From CAZDXJ01 sp964509475 (GTDB lineage: Bacteria; Pseudomonadota; Gammaproteobacteria; Methylococcales; Methylomonadaceae): DNA of 30,924 nt. Below are positions 23,637-30,924 of this stretch, piece by piece. The position numbers and the translations under genes are program-made. The notes below the pieces were generated by a model, which saw only the letters and a list, made by a program, of their open reading frames with translations, did not search any database and was not told the DNA's origin. Numbering within the stretch: position 1 is the first letter of the stretch; every line of letters begins with the position of its first letter. The DNA is taken from positions 1 to 30,924 of the forward strand of contig CAZDXJ010000024.1 in NCBI GenBank assembly GCA_964509475.1, read 5' to 3'.

Positions 23637-25133
23637 TTAGTTTGCCTGTTTCGCTGCCTGATCGAGTAAATATTGGCATAACAAGGGTACAGGCCGTCCG
23701 GTTGCTCCTTTGTCCTTGCCTGTGCGCCAGGCGGTTCCAGCAATGTCCAGATGTGCCCAGCGGTAATCTTCGGCAAAACGGGCCAGGAAACAGGCGGCGG
23801 TAATGGTGCCGGCATCGCGTCCGCCAATATTGGCCATATCGGCAAAATTGGATTTTAACTGTTCCTGATATTCTTCCCAGACAGGCAAGCGCCAAATCGG
23901 GTCGCAAGCGGTTTTCGATGCCTTAATCAGATCGTCGCACAATTCGTCATCGTTGCCCATCAAACCACTGGGTTGCCGGCCTAACGCGACGATGCAGGCA
24001 CCGGTCAGCGTGGCCATGTCAATGACGACTTCAGGATCAAATTTTTGCGCATAAGTGAGTGTATCGCAAAGGATCAGGCGGCCCTCTGCATCGGTATTGA
24101 GAATTTCAATGGTTTTTCCGGACATGCTGGTTACAATGTCGCCGGGTTTGTTGGCGTCACCATCGGGCAGGTTTTCCGATGCCGGAATCAGGCCGACAAT
24201 ATTGATGGGGAGTTCCAATGCGCTGGCTGCCGAGATTGCGCCAAGTACGGATGCACCGCCGCACATGTCATATTTCATTTCATCCATGCCGGCCCCCGGT
24301 TTTAAAGAGATACCACCGGCGTCAAAGGTCAGCCCTTTACCGATTAATACAATCGGTTTGTTTTGCCTGGCCGAACCTTTATAATTAACGACGATCAATT
24401 TTGCAGGCTGCCGGCTGCCGCGGGAGACCGATAACAAGGCCCCCATGGCCAATTCCTGCATATCCGCTTCTTCAAGTATTTCAACGCTTAATCGGGTACT
24501 GGTGTTGGCCAGTGTTTGCGCCTGTTCAGCGAGGTAAGTGGGTGTACAAATATTGCCCGGCAGATCAGCGAGCTGTTTTGCAAGACGGATACCATCAGCG
24601 ATTGCCTGACCTTGTTGCAAACCGGTTTGGGTCTGTTCGGTGGCATGTTCAGGGGCAAGGATGTGCAGTTTTTTAAGTTTGATTTCGCTGTTATTGTTTG
24701 TTTTTAATGTGTTGCACTGATAAGTGATTTGCCCTGCGATTTCGATGATTTGCCGGCTTTTCCAGGTCCAGTCGTGGCCGGTAACATCCAGTTCGGCCAA
24801 AGCGCAGACGGCTTGTTCGGTTTGGGTGTTTTTCAGTTGTGTCAGTGCGGCATGTACCACCTGACGGTATTTTTTTGTGCTCAAGGCTTCTTTTTTTCCC
24901 AACCCTACCAGCAAAATACGTTCAACAGAGCTGCCGGCAATATAATTCAATAACACGGTTTGTTTGCTTTTTCCTTGTAAGTCACCGCGTTCTAAAATTC
25001 TATGAATTATGCCATCAAAATATTCGTTGACGGCGGCAGCGGAAGGGGTGAGCTGTTGATTTTCATAAATGCCAACAATAATGCACTGAGTTTGCAGTTT
25101 TTCCAGAGGCGGGTTTTCAATCGAGTATTCCAT
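23637..25133 (-). CDS. pepA: Leucyl aminopeptidase (M17)
   Basis: This cytoplasmic di-metal aminopeptidase removes N-terminal residues from peptides; in E. coli PepA also binds DNA in cer/xer resolution and carAB control. The 498-residue length matches. All metal ligands of the family are visible: K266 and D271 in IGKGLTFDAGG, D289 in MKYDMCGG, D348 and E350 in NTDAEGRLIL, and the N-terminal macro-like domain precedes them. The ATG has GGAA about six bases upstream. It is divergent from lptF, an arrangement (lptFG opposite pepA-holC) common in gammaproteobacteria. Confidence 0.96.
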   Translation of the reverse strand: MEYSIENPPLEKLQTQCIIVGIYENQQLTPSAAAVNEYFDGIIHRILERGDLQGKSKQTVLLNYIAGSSVERILLVGLGKKEALSTKKYRQVVHAALTQLKNTQTEQAVCALAELDVTGHDWTWKSRQIIEIAGQITYQCNTLKTNNNSEIKLKKLHILAPEHATEQTQTGLQQGQAIADGIRLAKQLADLPGNICTPTYLAEQAQTLANTSTRLSVEILEEADMQELAMGALLSVSRGSRQPAKLIVVNYKGSARQNKPIVLIGKGLTFDAGGISLKPGAGMDEMKYDMCGGASVLGAISAASALELPINIVGLIPASENLPDGDANKPGDIVTSMSGKTIEILNTDAEGRLILCDTLTYAQKFDPEVVIDMATLTGACIVALGRQPSGLMGNDDELCDDLIKASKTACDPIWRLPVWEEYQEQLKSNFADMANIGGRDAGTITAACFLARFAEDYRWAHLDIAGTAWRTGKDKGATGRPVPLLCQYLLDQAAKQAN

Positions 25134-25385
25134 AAATGTTCCGGTGTGTTTTTGATGGGTGAATGGCTTACCTGCATGTACAATGATCCGGCTCGGTTTG
25201 ACAAAACCCGGGGCAGCTGTGATTAGATTTTGATAAAGCTAACGGGAACTGTCGCTTCAGTGTGATCGAATCATTACACAAAACAAGAATAACTAATGAA
25301 AATAGTAAATGCTGATTATACAATAACCGGCAGCTTTTGCAGCGGGGAAAAATAATAATATGTATCGATTTTCAGGGGGGTGAAA

Positions 25386-26492
25386 ATGGCAAGAGGCCAT
25401 TTTATTTCGGTATTGGACAAAATGATTATAGGTGACTTGATCAAAACGTTGACGGCGGCGCTATCGACGATTGTCATCATTATTGTGAGTCGTGAATTTG
25501 TCCGGGTTTTAGCCAAGGCGGTCAAAGGGGAGGTATCCAGCGAAACAATCAGCAGTATTTTTGCGTTAAAAATGGTGTCGGCAATTTCCGCATTTTTACC
25601 AGCGGCTTTTTTCATAGCGGTGTTGATGGTGCTGGGGCGGATGCATCGTGATCATGAAATGGCGGCTTTGTTGTCGACCGGTTTTGGTTTGGGGCGGTTG
25701 TTCCGTGCGGTTTTTATGTTGAGTATTCCTTTGTTTCTGGTTGCGGGTGGTATGGCGTTTTTTGCCGCGCCCTGGGCTGAGGCCACTGTGGAACAAATGA
25801 TTCACCGGGATAGCCAGTCGGTTGAGTTAAGGGGGCTTCGTGCGGGCCAGTTTAGCGAGTACCAACAGGGTGATTTGGTGTTTTATGTTGAGGATGTCAC
25901 TGAGCAAAAACAATTGCGGCACATTTTTGTACAGGATCGTTTACATGATCGGTTAAGTATTGTCACCGCGAAAACAGGCGCTATCCGTGATCTGCCAGGG
26001 GGGCGTTATCTGGTTTTGGAAGATGGCGAACGTTATCAGGGAGAGCCGGGGCAGCTTGAATTTGTTATCGAAAAATTCAGCCAATATGCGCTTAGATTGG
26101 AGGCTGTCACACGCAAATTGAATCTCAATCTGGAATCGGTACCGACCTTGCGTTTACTGGATTCGTGGAATTTGCCGGATATTGCTGAACTGCAACAGCG
26201 GCTGGCGATTCCGTTAGGCGTTTTGGTATTGGGCATGCTTGCCGTACCCTTGTCGCATGTGTCGCCGCGAACAGGGATATACAGCAATTTATTCACTGCT
26301 TTTTTGATTTATTTTTGCTACGCCAATTTACGCAGGCTTTGTAATAGCTGGGTTATCAATGGCGTGTTGCCGCCGTGGAGTGGGTTTTTGGCAATTTATT
26401 TATTGATGTTGATGGCGATTGCCCTAATCATGATTCGTTTATATGGTTGGCAGTGGGTTAAATTAAGCCTGACCCGGAAAGTTGCGGTATGA
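25386..26492 (+). CDS. lptF: LPS export permease LptF
   Basis: LptF pairs with LptG in the inner-membrane LptB2FG transporter that extracts LPS and passes it to LptC-LptA. The roughly 368-residue product has the family layout: three N-terminal membrane helices (about 20-115), a periplasmic beta-jellyroll (about 130-260) and three C-terminal helices (265-360). YVEDVTEQKQLRHIFVQD is typical of the jellyroll. I start at the ATG 25386, with AGGGGGG five bases upstream; a GTG two codons earlier is possible. Confidence 0.94.
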   Translation: MARGHFISVLDKMIIGDLIKTLTAALSTIVIIIVSREFVRVLAKAVKGEVSSETISSIFALKMVSAISAFLPAAFFIAVLMVLGRMHRDHEMAALLSTGFGLGRLFRAVFMLSIPLFLVAGGMAFFAAPWAEATVEQMIHRDSQSVELRGLRAGQFSEYQQGDLVFYVEDVTEQKQLRHIFVQDRLHDRLSIVTAKTGAIRDLPGGRYLVLEDGERYQGEPGQLEFVIEKFSQYALRLEAVTRKLNLNLESVPTLRLLDSWNLPDIAELQQRLAIPLGVLVLGMLAVPLSHVSPRTGIYSNLFTAFLIYFCYANLRRLCNSWVINGVLPPWSGFLAIYLLMLMAIALIMIRLYGWQWVKLSLTRKVAV

Positions 26493-27562
26493 ATATTATT
26501 ACAGCCTATATTGTCCGCGAAATCCTGAAGGGTTCGGCTATTGCCATGTTGTTTTTGCTGACTCTGATCAATGTTTTTACCTTTAAGGATGAATTGAAGC
26601 ACCTCGGTGAAGGAGATTATGGATTGCAACAAATCGTGTTGTATATCACACTGATTTCACCGACGACATTTTATGAATTGATGCCATCTGCCGCTTTGCT
26701 GGGCAGTCTGTTTGTACTCAGTACAATGGAAAATAACCGTGAACTGGTTGCTATGCGGGTGTCGGGGATTTCTTTATTCGGACTGATACGTTCGATTTTG
26801 ATCGCCGGTGGTATATTGGTCGGGGTGGCTGTTGGTGTGGGCGAGTTCATTGCACCGGATGCGGAAGAAGCGGCAAAGTTGTCACGAACCAAAGCAAAAC
26901 TGCGACATGAAAAGCTTGTTTGGCAAAGCCTTTATGGGCTTTGGTTGAGGGATGGCACCATGTTTATCAATGTACGCCAGATCAAAGGGAATGGTATTTT
27001 GGCTCATGTCAATATCTATGAACTGGATGAACAGGATCGGCTGCGCCGTATTACCCATGCCGGCAAGGCGACGTATATCGGTAATGAACACTGGCTTTTA
27101 TCGGATGTGCATAGCACGGAAATAGGCGAAGAACGTTTGAAGTCTTATCAGTTATCTGAATATCAATGGCATTCATCAATCGAACCGGATTTGTTGAAAA
27201 TTGCTGTCGTAACGCCAAATAAACTTTCATTGTATGATTTGGCAGTTTATATTCAATTCCTTAAAAAGAACCATCAGAAATCCCGGGTCTTTGAATTATC
27301 GTTTTGGGGGCGGATTGTCAATCCTTTTGTGACTTTGGTTATGTTGTTGGTCGCCACGCCGTTTGTCATGGGCTTTAAGAGAGCATATAGCACAGGGCCA
27401 AGATTGATGATTGGTATCCTGATCGGTCTGGGTTTTAATGTGCTGGATAAAATTGTGGGTAATATGGGGCTGGTTTATGGATTAAACCCGGTGTTGGTGG
27501 CGGTATTGCCAAGTGCCGTAGTTTTATGCGGTGCTTTATATGCGATCCACAGGCTACGCTAG
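26489..27562 (+). CDS. lptG: LPS export permease LptG
   Basis: This 357-residue partner of LptF in the LPS extraction channel shows the same 3 + jellyroll + 3 helix layout. Its opening IITAYIVREILKGSA and ELMPSAALLGSLFVLS near residues 64-79 are typical of LptG. It overlaps lptF by four bases (ATGA), indicating coupled equimolar synthesis. It ends seven bases from the stop of the convergent RDD gene, with no terminator between them. Confidence 0.94.
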   Translation: MNIITAYIVREILKGSAIAMLFLLTLINVFTFKDELKHLGEGDYGLQQIVLYITLISPTTFYELMPSAALLGSLFVLSTMENNRELVAMRVSGISLFGLIRSILIAGGILVGVAVGVGEFIAPDAEEAAKLSRTKAKLRHEKLVWQSLYGLWLRDGTMFINVRQIKGNGILAHVNIYELDEQDRLRRITHAGKATYIGNEHWLLSDVHSTEIGEERLKSYQLSEYQWHSSIEPDLLKIAVVTPNKLSLYDLAVYIQFLKKNHQKSRVFELSFWGRIVNPFVTLVMLLVATPFVMGFKRAYSTGPRLMIGILIGLGFNVLDKIVGNMGLVYGLNPVLVAVLPSAVVLCGALYAIHRLR

Positions 27563-27569
27563 CCTGCTG

Positions 27570-28019
27570 CTAAACATCCATAAACAGCTGGGTTCTGGAC
27601 AGGTAATCATGCCAGGCACGCTTGTTTTTATCGCATAAAATCCACACAAAACCCAGGCCGACAGCTAACCAGGACAGGCATGCGCCGATGAAGCGCAGTG
27701 CGGCTTGTAGCCAGTCAATGCCTTGTTTTTCTGGCGTCAGGACGATAATTTTCCAGCTGCGCATCCCCAGTGTCTGGCCGCCATGAGTCCAGAACCAGCC
27801 GAAAAAAACAAAACTGACAACAAAGAGATAAACCGGGTAGAGATATTGATCGGAAGTAAGCGCTTTGCCGGAATTGAACGGCAACACTATCGCCGTGGCG
27901 ACGAACCACACAGCGAACAGTAATACGCCATCATAAAACATGGCGGCAAGGCGGCGGAAAAAACCCGGCCGGTTGTTAAATTCCGTGCCAGGTTCGGTTT
28001 TCTTGCAATTTTGTATCAA
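27570..28019 (-). CDS. RDD family integral membrane protein
   Basis: The 149-residue product has the RDD pattern: PGFFRRLAAMFYDGVLLFAVW near 18-38 (Arg and Asp in the first helix), a second helix pair near 65-85 with GGQTLGMRSWKI following, and a last helix with WILCDKNKRAWHDYLSRT. RDD proteins are small membrane proteins proposed to be transporters; the substrate is unknown. The start is TTG (28017-28019), overlapping the stop of the upstream 59-codon gene, so translation is probably coupled to it. Confidence 0.88.
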   Translation of the reverse strand: MIQNCKKTEPGTEFNNRPGFFRRLAAMFYDGVLLFAVWFVATAIVLPFNSGKALTSDQYLYPVYLFVVSFVFFGWFWTHGGQTLGMRSWKIIVLTPEKQGIDWLQAALRFIGACLSWLAVGLGFVWILCDKNKRAWHDYLSRTQLFMDV

Positions 28020-28195
28020 TCTTTAAACAGGGCCATTTTTTGGCCGAAATACATACTCAGTACCGATAAAGCGCCTAACATGAGTACCGAGAACAAAAAG
28101 GGTGGTCTGTGAAATATCAGGATGAGTAGATCGGCAACAAACAAACTGGTTAATAGAGGGTGGTTGATGAAGGTACACATAATTTTTTTAAACAT
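28016..28195 (-). CDS. 59-residue small membrane protein coupled to the RDD gene
   Basis: This short gene begins with ATG at 28193-28195, preceded by a good GGGGAT ribosome site five bases away, and ends in a TGA that overlaps the TTG start of the RDD gene (ATTGA). The product begins MFKKIMCTFINHPLLTSLFV and has two hydrophobic stretches, about residues 13-28 and 33-50, with a basic N-terminus and ending ALFKD. Two short membrane helices are likely. I do not recognise a family; the overlap suggests it acts with, or sets translation of, the RDD protein. Confidence 0.6.
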   Translation of the reverse strand: MFKKIMCTFINHPLLTSLFVADLLILIFHRPPFLFSVLMLGALSVLSMYFGQKMALFKD

Positions 28196-28360
28196 AATAT
28201 CCCCAATCTAAGCTGTTGACCCGGTTACAGGGTACATAAAAAACCGTTGATAGACATAAAAGACAAAGGGTAACGGTGTGATTTTAACTTGAGCAATTCT
28301 ACTATATTGTTTAGGGTAGTGTAAAAAGAAACTGTTCCCCGGACTTGACAAGCTGGAAAC

Positions 28361-28384
28361 TGCCGGACAAGGATTTGTCCGGCA
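28361..28384 (-). terminator. Hairpin after the EF-G gene
   Basis: TGCCGGACAA-ggat-TTGTCCGGCA is a perfect ten-pair stem 17 bases beyond the EF-G stop. On the minus strand only a short GTTT follows, so it is either a U-poor intrinsic terminator or a 3'-stabilising stem. Confidence 0.55.
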
Positions 28385-28401
28385 GGAAGGCTGCGTAAGG
28401 A

Positions 28402-30483
28402 TTATTTTTTATTACGTTCGTTTACTTCTTTGATGACTTCCTCGGCCACATTTTTGGGACAAGGCAAGTAATGCGAAAATTCCATGGAAAACTGGCCGCG
28501 TCCTGACGTCATGGTTCGCAAATCACCGATATAACCAAACATTTCGCTCAACGGGGCTTCCGCTTTGATGCGCACACCGGTGACGCCGGGTTCCTGGGCT
28601 TTGATCATGCCGCGGCGGCGGTTTAAATCACCAATGACATCACCGACATGATCTTCGGGTGTGAATACGTCGATTTTCATGATCGGCTCAATCAATTGCG
28701 GCCCAGCTTTGGGAATGGTTTGACGATAAGCGGCTTTGGCGGCGATTTCAAAGGCAACAGCCGAGGAGTCAACTGCGTGATAGGCGCCGTCCATCAGCGT
28801 TACCTTGAAATCCAGGCACGGGAATCCGGCCAGCACGCCATGTTCGGTACAGCTTTGAAAACCTTTTTCGATGGCAGGCCAGTATTCTTTGGGTACGTTA
28901 CCACCGGTGACCTTGGATTCAAAAACAAAACCGCTGCCGGGTTCACCCGGTTCGATGACATAATCAATTTTACCGAATTGACCGGAACCACCGGTTTGTT
29001 TTTTATGGGTGTAGCTGTCTTCCACCCGTTGGGTGATGGTTTCACGATAGGCGACTTGCGGTTTGCCCACGTCAACATCGATACCGTGGGTTCTTCTCAG
29101 AATATCAACCTTGATATCCAGATGTAACTCACCCATACCTTTGATGATGGTTTCACCACTGTCTTCATCGGTTTCAACCCGGAACGAGGGGTCTTCCTGA
29201 ATCATTTTACCCAGGGCAATACCCAGTTTTTCCGAACCGTCTTTATCTTTTGGTGCGATGGCAACCGAGATGACCGGGTCAGGGAAAATCATGGGTTCCA
29301 GCGTCGCCGGATTTTTGGGATCACAGAGCGTGTGTCCGGTTTGCACATTTTTCATGCCGATGACCGCGACAATATCACCCGCTTGTGCCAAATTAAGCTC
29401 TTCCCTGGAATCGGCATGCATTTCGACAATACGGCCAATACGTTCGGTTTTACCGGTATAGGTGTTTAGCACGGTCATGCCTTTTTCCAGTTTCCCTGAG
29501 TAGATGCGGATAAAGGTCAGGGCGCCATAACGGTCATCCATGATTTTAAAGGCCAGGGCACGTAGTGGCCGATCCGGATCGACAATAGCGAATTCTCCGG
29601 TTTCATTACCTTCCAGATCGACTTCCGGTTGCGGCTTGACTTCGGTTGGATTGGGCAGGAAGTCAACAACGGCATCCAATACCAATTGTACGCCTTTGTT
29701 TTTAAATGAAGAGCCACAGTAAGTCGGGAAGAAGGACAGGTTGATCGTGCCTTTACGGATACAACGCTTGGTGGTGTCAATATCGGGTTCGACGCCGTCC
29801 AGGTATTTTTCCATAACCTCGTCTTCTTGTTCAACCGCGGTTTCAATCAATTTTTCACGCCATTCCTCAACGCTGTCAACCATATCGGCGGGAACGTCCT
29901 GAATTTCGTATTTCATCGGATCGCCGGAATCGTCCCAGATCCAGGCTTTACGGGTCAACAGGTCAACGACGCCACTGAATTGATCTTCAATGCCTATCGG
30001 CAAGACCATAACCAATGGTGTGGCGCCCAATACATCTTCAACCTGTTTGACGACGCGGTAAAAGTCAGCACCGATACGATCCAGTTTATTGACATAAATA
30101 ATACGGGATACTTCCGATTCGTTAGCGTAACGCCAGTTGGTTTCCGATTGAGGCTCAACGCCGCCCGATCCACAGAACACACCAATGCCGCCGTCCAGTA
30201 CCTTTAACGAACGGTATACTTCGATGGTAAAATCAACGTGTCCAGGCGTGTCGATGATATTCAGGCGGTGGCCGTTCCAGGAACATGAAGTCGCCGCAGA
30301 CTGAATGGTAATGCCGCGTTCCTGTTCCTGCTCCATGAAATCCGTGGTTGCGGCGCCATCGTGAACTTCACCGATTTTATGGATTTTACCGGTGAGTTTC
30401 AGTATGCGCTCGGTTGTTGTCGTTTTACCAGCATCTACATGTGCAAAAATGCCGATGTTTCTGTAAAGAGATAAATTTGTCAT
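28402..30483 (-). CDS. Elongation factor G, probably the secondary (EF-G2) paralogue
   Basis: EF-G is the GTPase that drives ribosomal translocation, and with RRF, recycling. The 693-residue product has all G motifs: AHVDAGKTTTT (14-24), RGIT switch I, DTPGHVDF (about 80-87), NKLD, and domains II-V to the end. The very short N-terminus (MTNLSLYRNIGIFAHVDAGKT) and signatures such as GKIHKIGEVHDGAATTDFM and VFCGSGGVEPQSETNW match the EF-G branch that many gammaproteobacteria carry besides the str-operon FusA. No rpsL, rpsG or tuf flanks it, which supports a second copy; I cannot confirm that a canonical fusA exists elsewhere. A GAGAA ribosome site lies about six bases before the ATG. Confidence 0.9.
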   Translation of the reverse strand: MTNLSLYRNIGIFAHVDAGKTTTTERILKLTGKIHKIGEVHDGAATTDFMEQEQERGITIQSAATSCSWNGHRLNIIDTPGHVDFTIEVYRSLKVLDGGIGVFCGSGGVEPQSETNWRYANESEVSRIIYVNKLDRIGADFYRVVKQVEDVLGATPLVMVLPIGIEDQFSGVVDLLTRKAWIWDDSGDPMKYEIQDVPADMVDSVEEWREKLIETAVEQEDEVMEKYLDGVEPDIDTTKRCIRKGTINLSFFPTYCGSSFKNKGVQLVLDAVVDFLPNPTEVKPQPEVDLEGNETGEFAIVDPDRPLRALAFKIMDDRYGALTFIRIYSGKLEKGMTVLNTYTGKTERIGRIVEMHADSREELNLAQAGDIVAVIGMKNVQTGHTLCDPKNPATLEPMIFPDPVISVAIAPKDKDGSEKLGIALGKMIQEDPSFRVETDEDSGETIIKGMGELHLDIKVDILRRTHGIDVDVGKPQVAYRETITQRVEDSYTHKKQTGGSGQFGKIDYVIEPGEPGSGFVFESKVTGGNVPKEYWPAIEKGFQSCTEHGVLAGFPCLDFKVTLMDGAYHAVDSSAVAFEIAAKAAYRQTIPKAGPQLIEPIMKIDVFTPEDHVGDVIGDLNRRRGMIKAQEPGVTGVRIKAEAPLSEMFGYIGDLRTMTSGRGQFSMEFSHYLPCPKNVAEEVIKEVNERNKK

Positions 30484-30924
30484 GTTGGTTCTCTAAAAAT
30501 GGGCATAAAAACTTCTAATGGCTCTTGCTTAATGAGCCAGGGTTTCTTGGGGTTCTGTCGCTTAAGGGGATTCAAGTTACCGTTTGTTTGTTCGTGGCCG
30601 TATCTTCAGGCCTTGAAAACGGGGGTGTAAATACACATCACTCAAGATTTTATAGCAAATGAAAACGCATGGGTTTTAAAATCGCCTGCCCTCAAGCAAA
30701 AAGGACGCTATTTTAACCTAAATTCGCTTTAAAAACAGCAAATATCATTATTTTTATGAGGAACCATAAAAATATTGCATAGCACAACACATTATAATGT
30801 GGCAAGTTTCAGGCGTCGCAAATTGCCTTTGGCAATATTATCCGAAAATTAAATCCTGTGCAGTATAATTTATACTCTGCGCGGTCACGGATGCGGAAAA
30901 TGAACCGGCCATCGGGGCCACTGC
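30484..30924. other. Long upstream region of the EF-G gene
   Basis: This stretch of 441 bases to the window end contains no credible gene. It holds a hairpin TGGCTC-9 nt-GAGCCA (30519-30539) in the probable leader of the EF-G mRNA, A/T-rich sequence around 30720-30790 suited to a promoter, and a dispersed repeat at the edge. Confidence 0.45.
30871..30924 (+). repeat. Dispersed repeat, TATACTCTGCGCGG copy, cut by window end
   Basis: It matches 22572-22642: tatactct-cgcggt, then atgcggaaaat, then catcggg. It runs off the window, so its true right end is unknown. Confidence 0.55.

Overview
The window looks like a chromosomal segment of a gammaproteobacterium, most likely a type I methanotroph (Methylococcales) or a close relative. 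The evidence is gene content: the pilB-pilC-pilD-coaE-zapD-yacG block, lptF-lptG, a MutT/ThiE-type fusion, pyruvate phosphate dikinase and a cytochrome P460-family protein. Species assignment is inference. I found no tRNA or rRNA gene, transposase, phage gene or CRISPR array.

Layout. 1-5000: inverted-repeat DNA, a coiled-coil protein of unknown function, dnaQ, and convergent ppdK. 5000-7000: a cytochrome P460-family protein, a small four-cysteine exported protein, and a Nudix/thiamine-phosphate-synthase-like fusion. 6962-12401 (minus strand): yacG, zapD, coaE, pilD, pilC, pilB, a tightly packed pilus assembly and housekeeping operon without a pilin gene. 12710-15520 (minus): valS, preceded by a terminator-like hairpin. 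22991-25133 (minus): holC and pepA. 25386-27562 (plus): lptF-lptG for LPS export. 27570-28195 (minus): an RDD membrane protein and a hidden 59-residue membrane protein coupled to it. 28402-30483 (minus): an EF-G that resembles the secondary paralogue found outside the str operon.

The most interesting region is 15996-22481: seven plus-strand genes, mostly overlapping or nearly so, all with redox or envelope features. They are two paralogous exported cytochromes with an unusual CX4CH haem motif, a TlpA-like thioredoxin, a DUF4266-like small lipoprotein ending in Gly/Cys, a DUF3570-like outer-membrane beta-barrel carrying a DxxSGAS motif that matches the ApbE flavinylation consensus, a leaderless ApbE-like flavin transferase, and a DsbD-type thiol reductant conduit. 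My reading is an envelope electron-transfer or metal/redox assembly system: DsbD feeds electrons to TlpA, ApbE attaches FMN to the barrel, and the cytochromes act as electron donors or acceptors. ApbE, DUF3570, DUF4266 and thioredoxin genes occur together elsewhere to my recollection. The tandem CX4CH cytochromes with Asp-rich calcium-type repeats look like the lineage-specific addition.

Intergenic DNA is rich in short dispersed repeats and hairpins (around 65-160, 4958-4984, 12450-12487, 15719-15791, 22484-22967, 23499-23541, 30871-30924), several of which are recognisably copies of each other.
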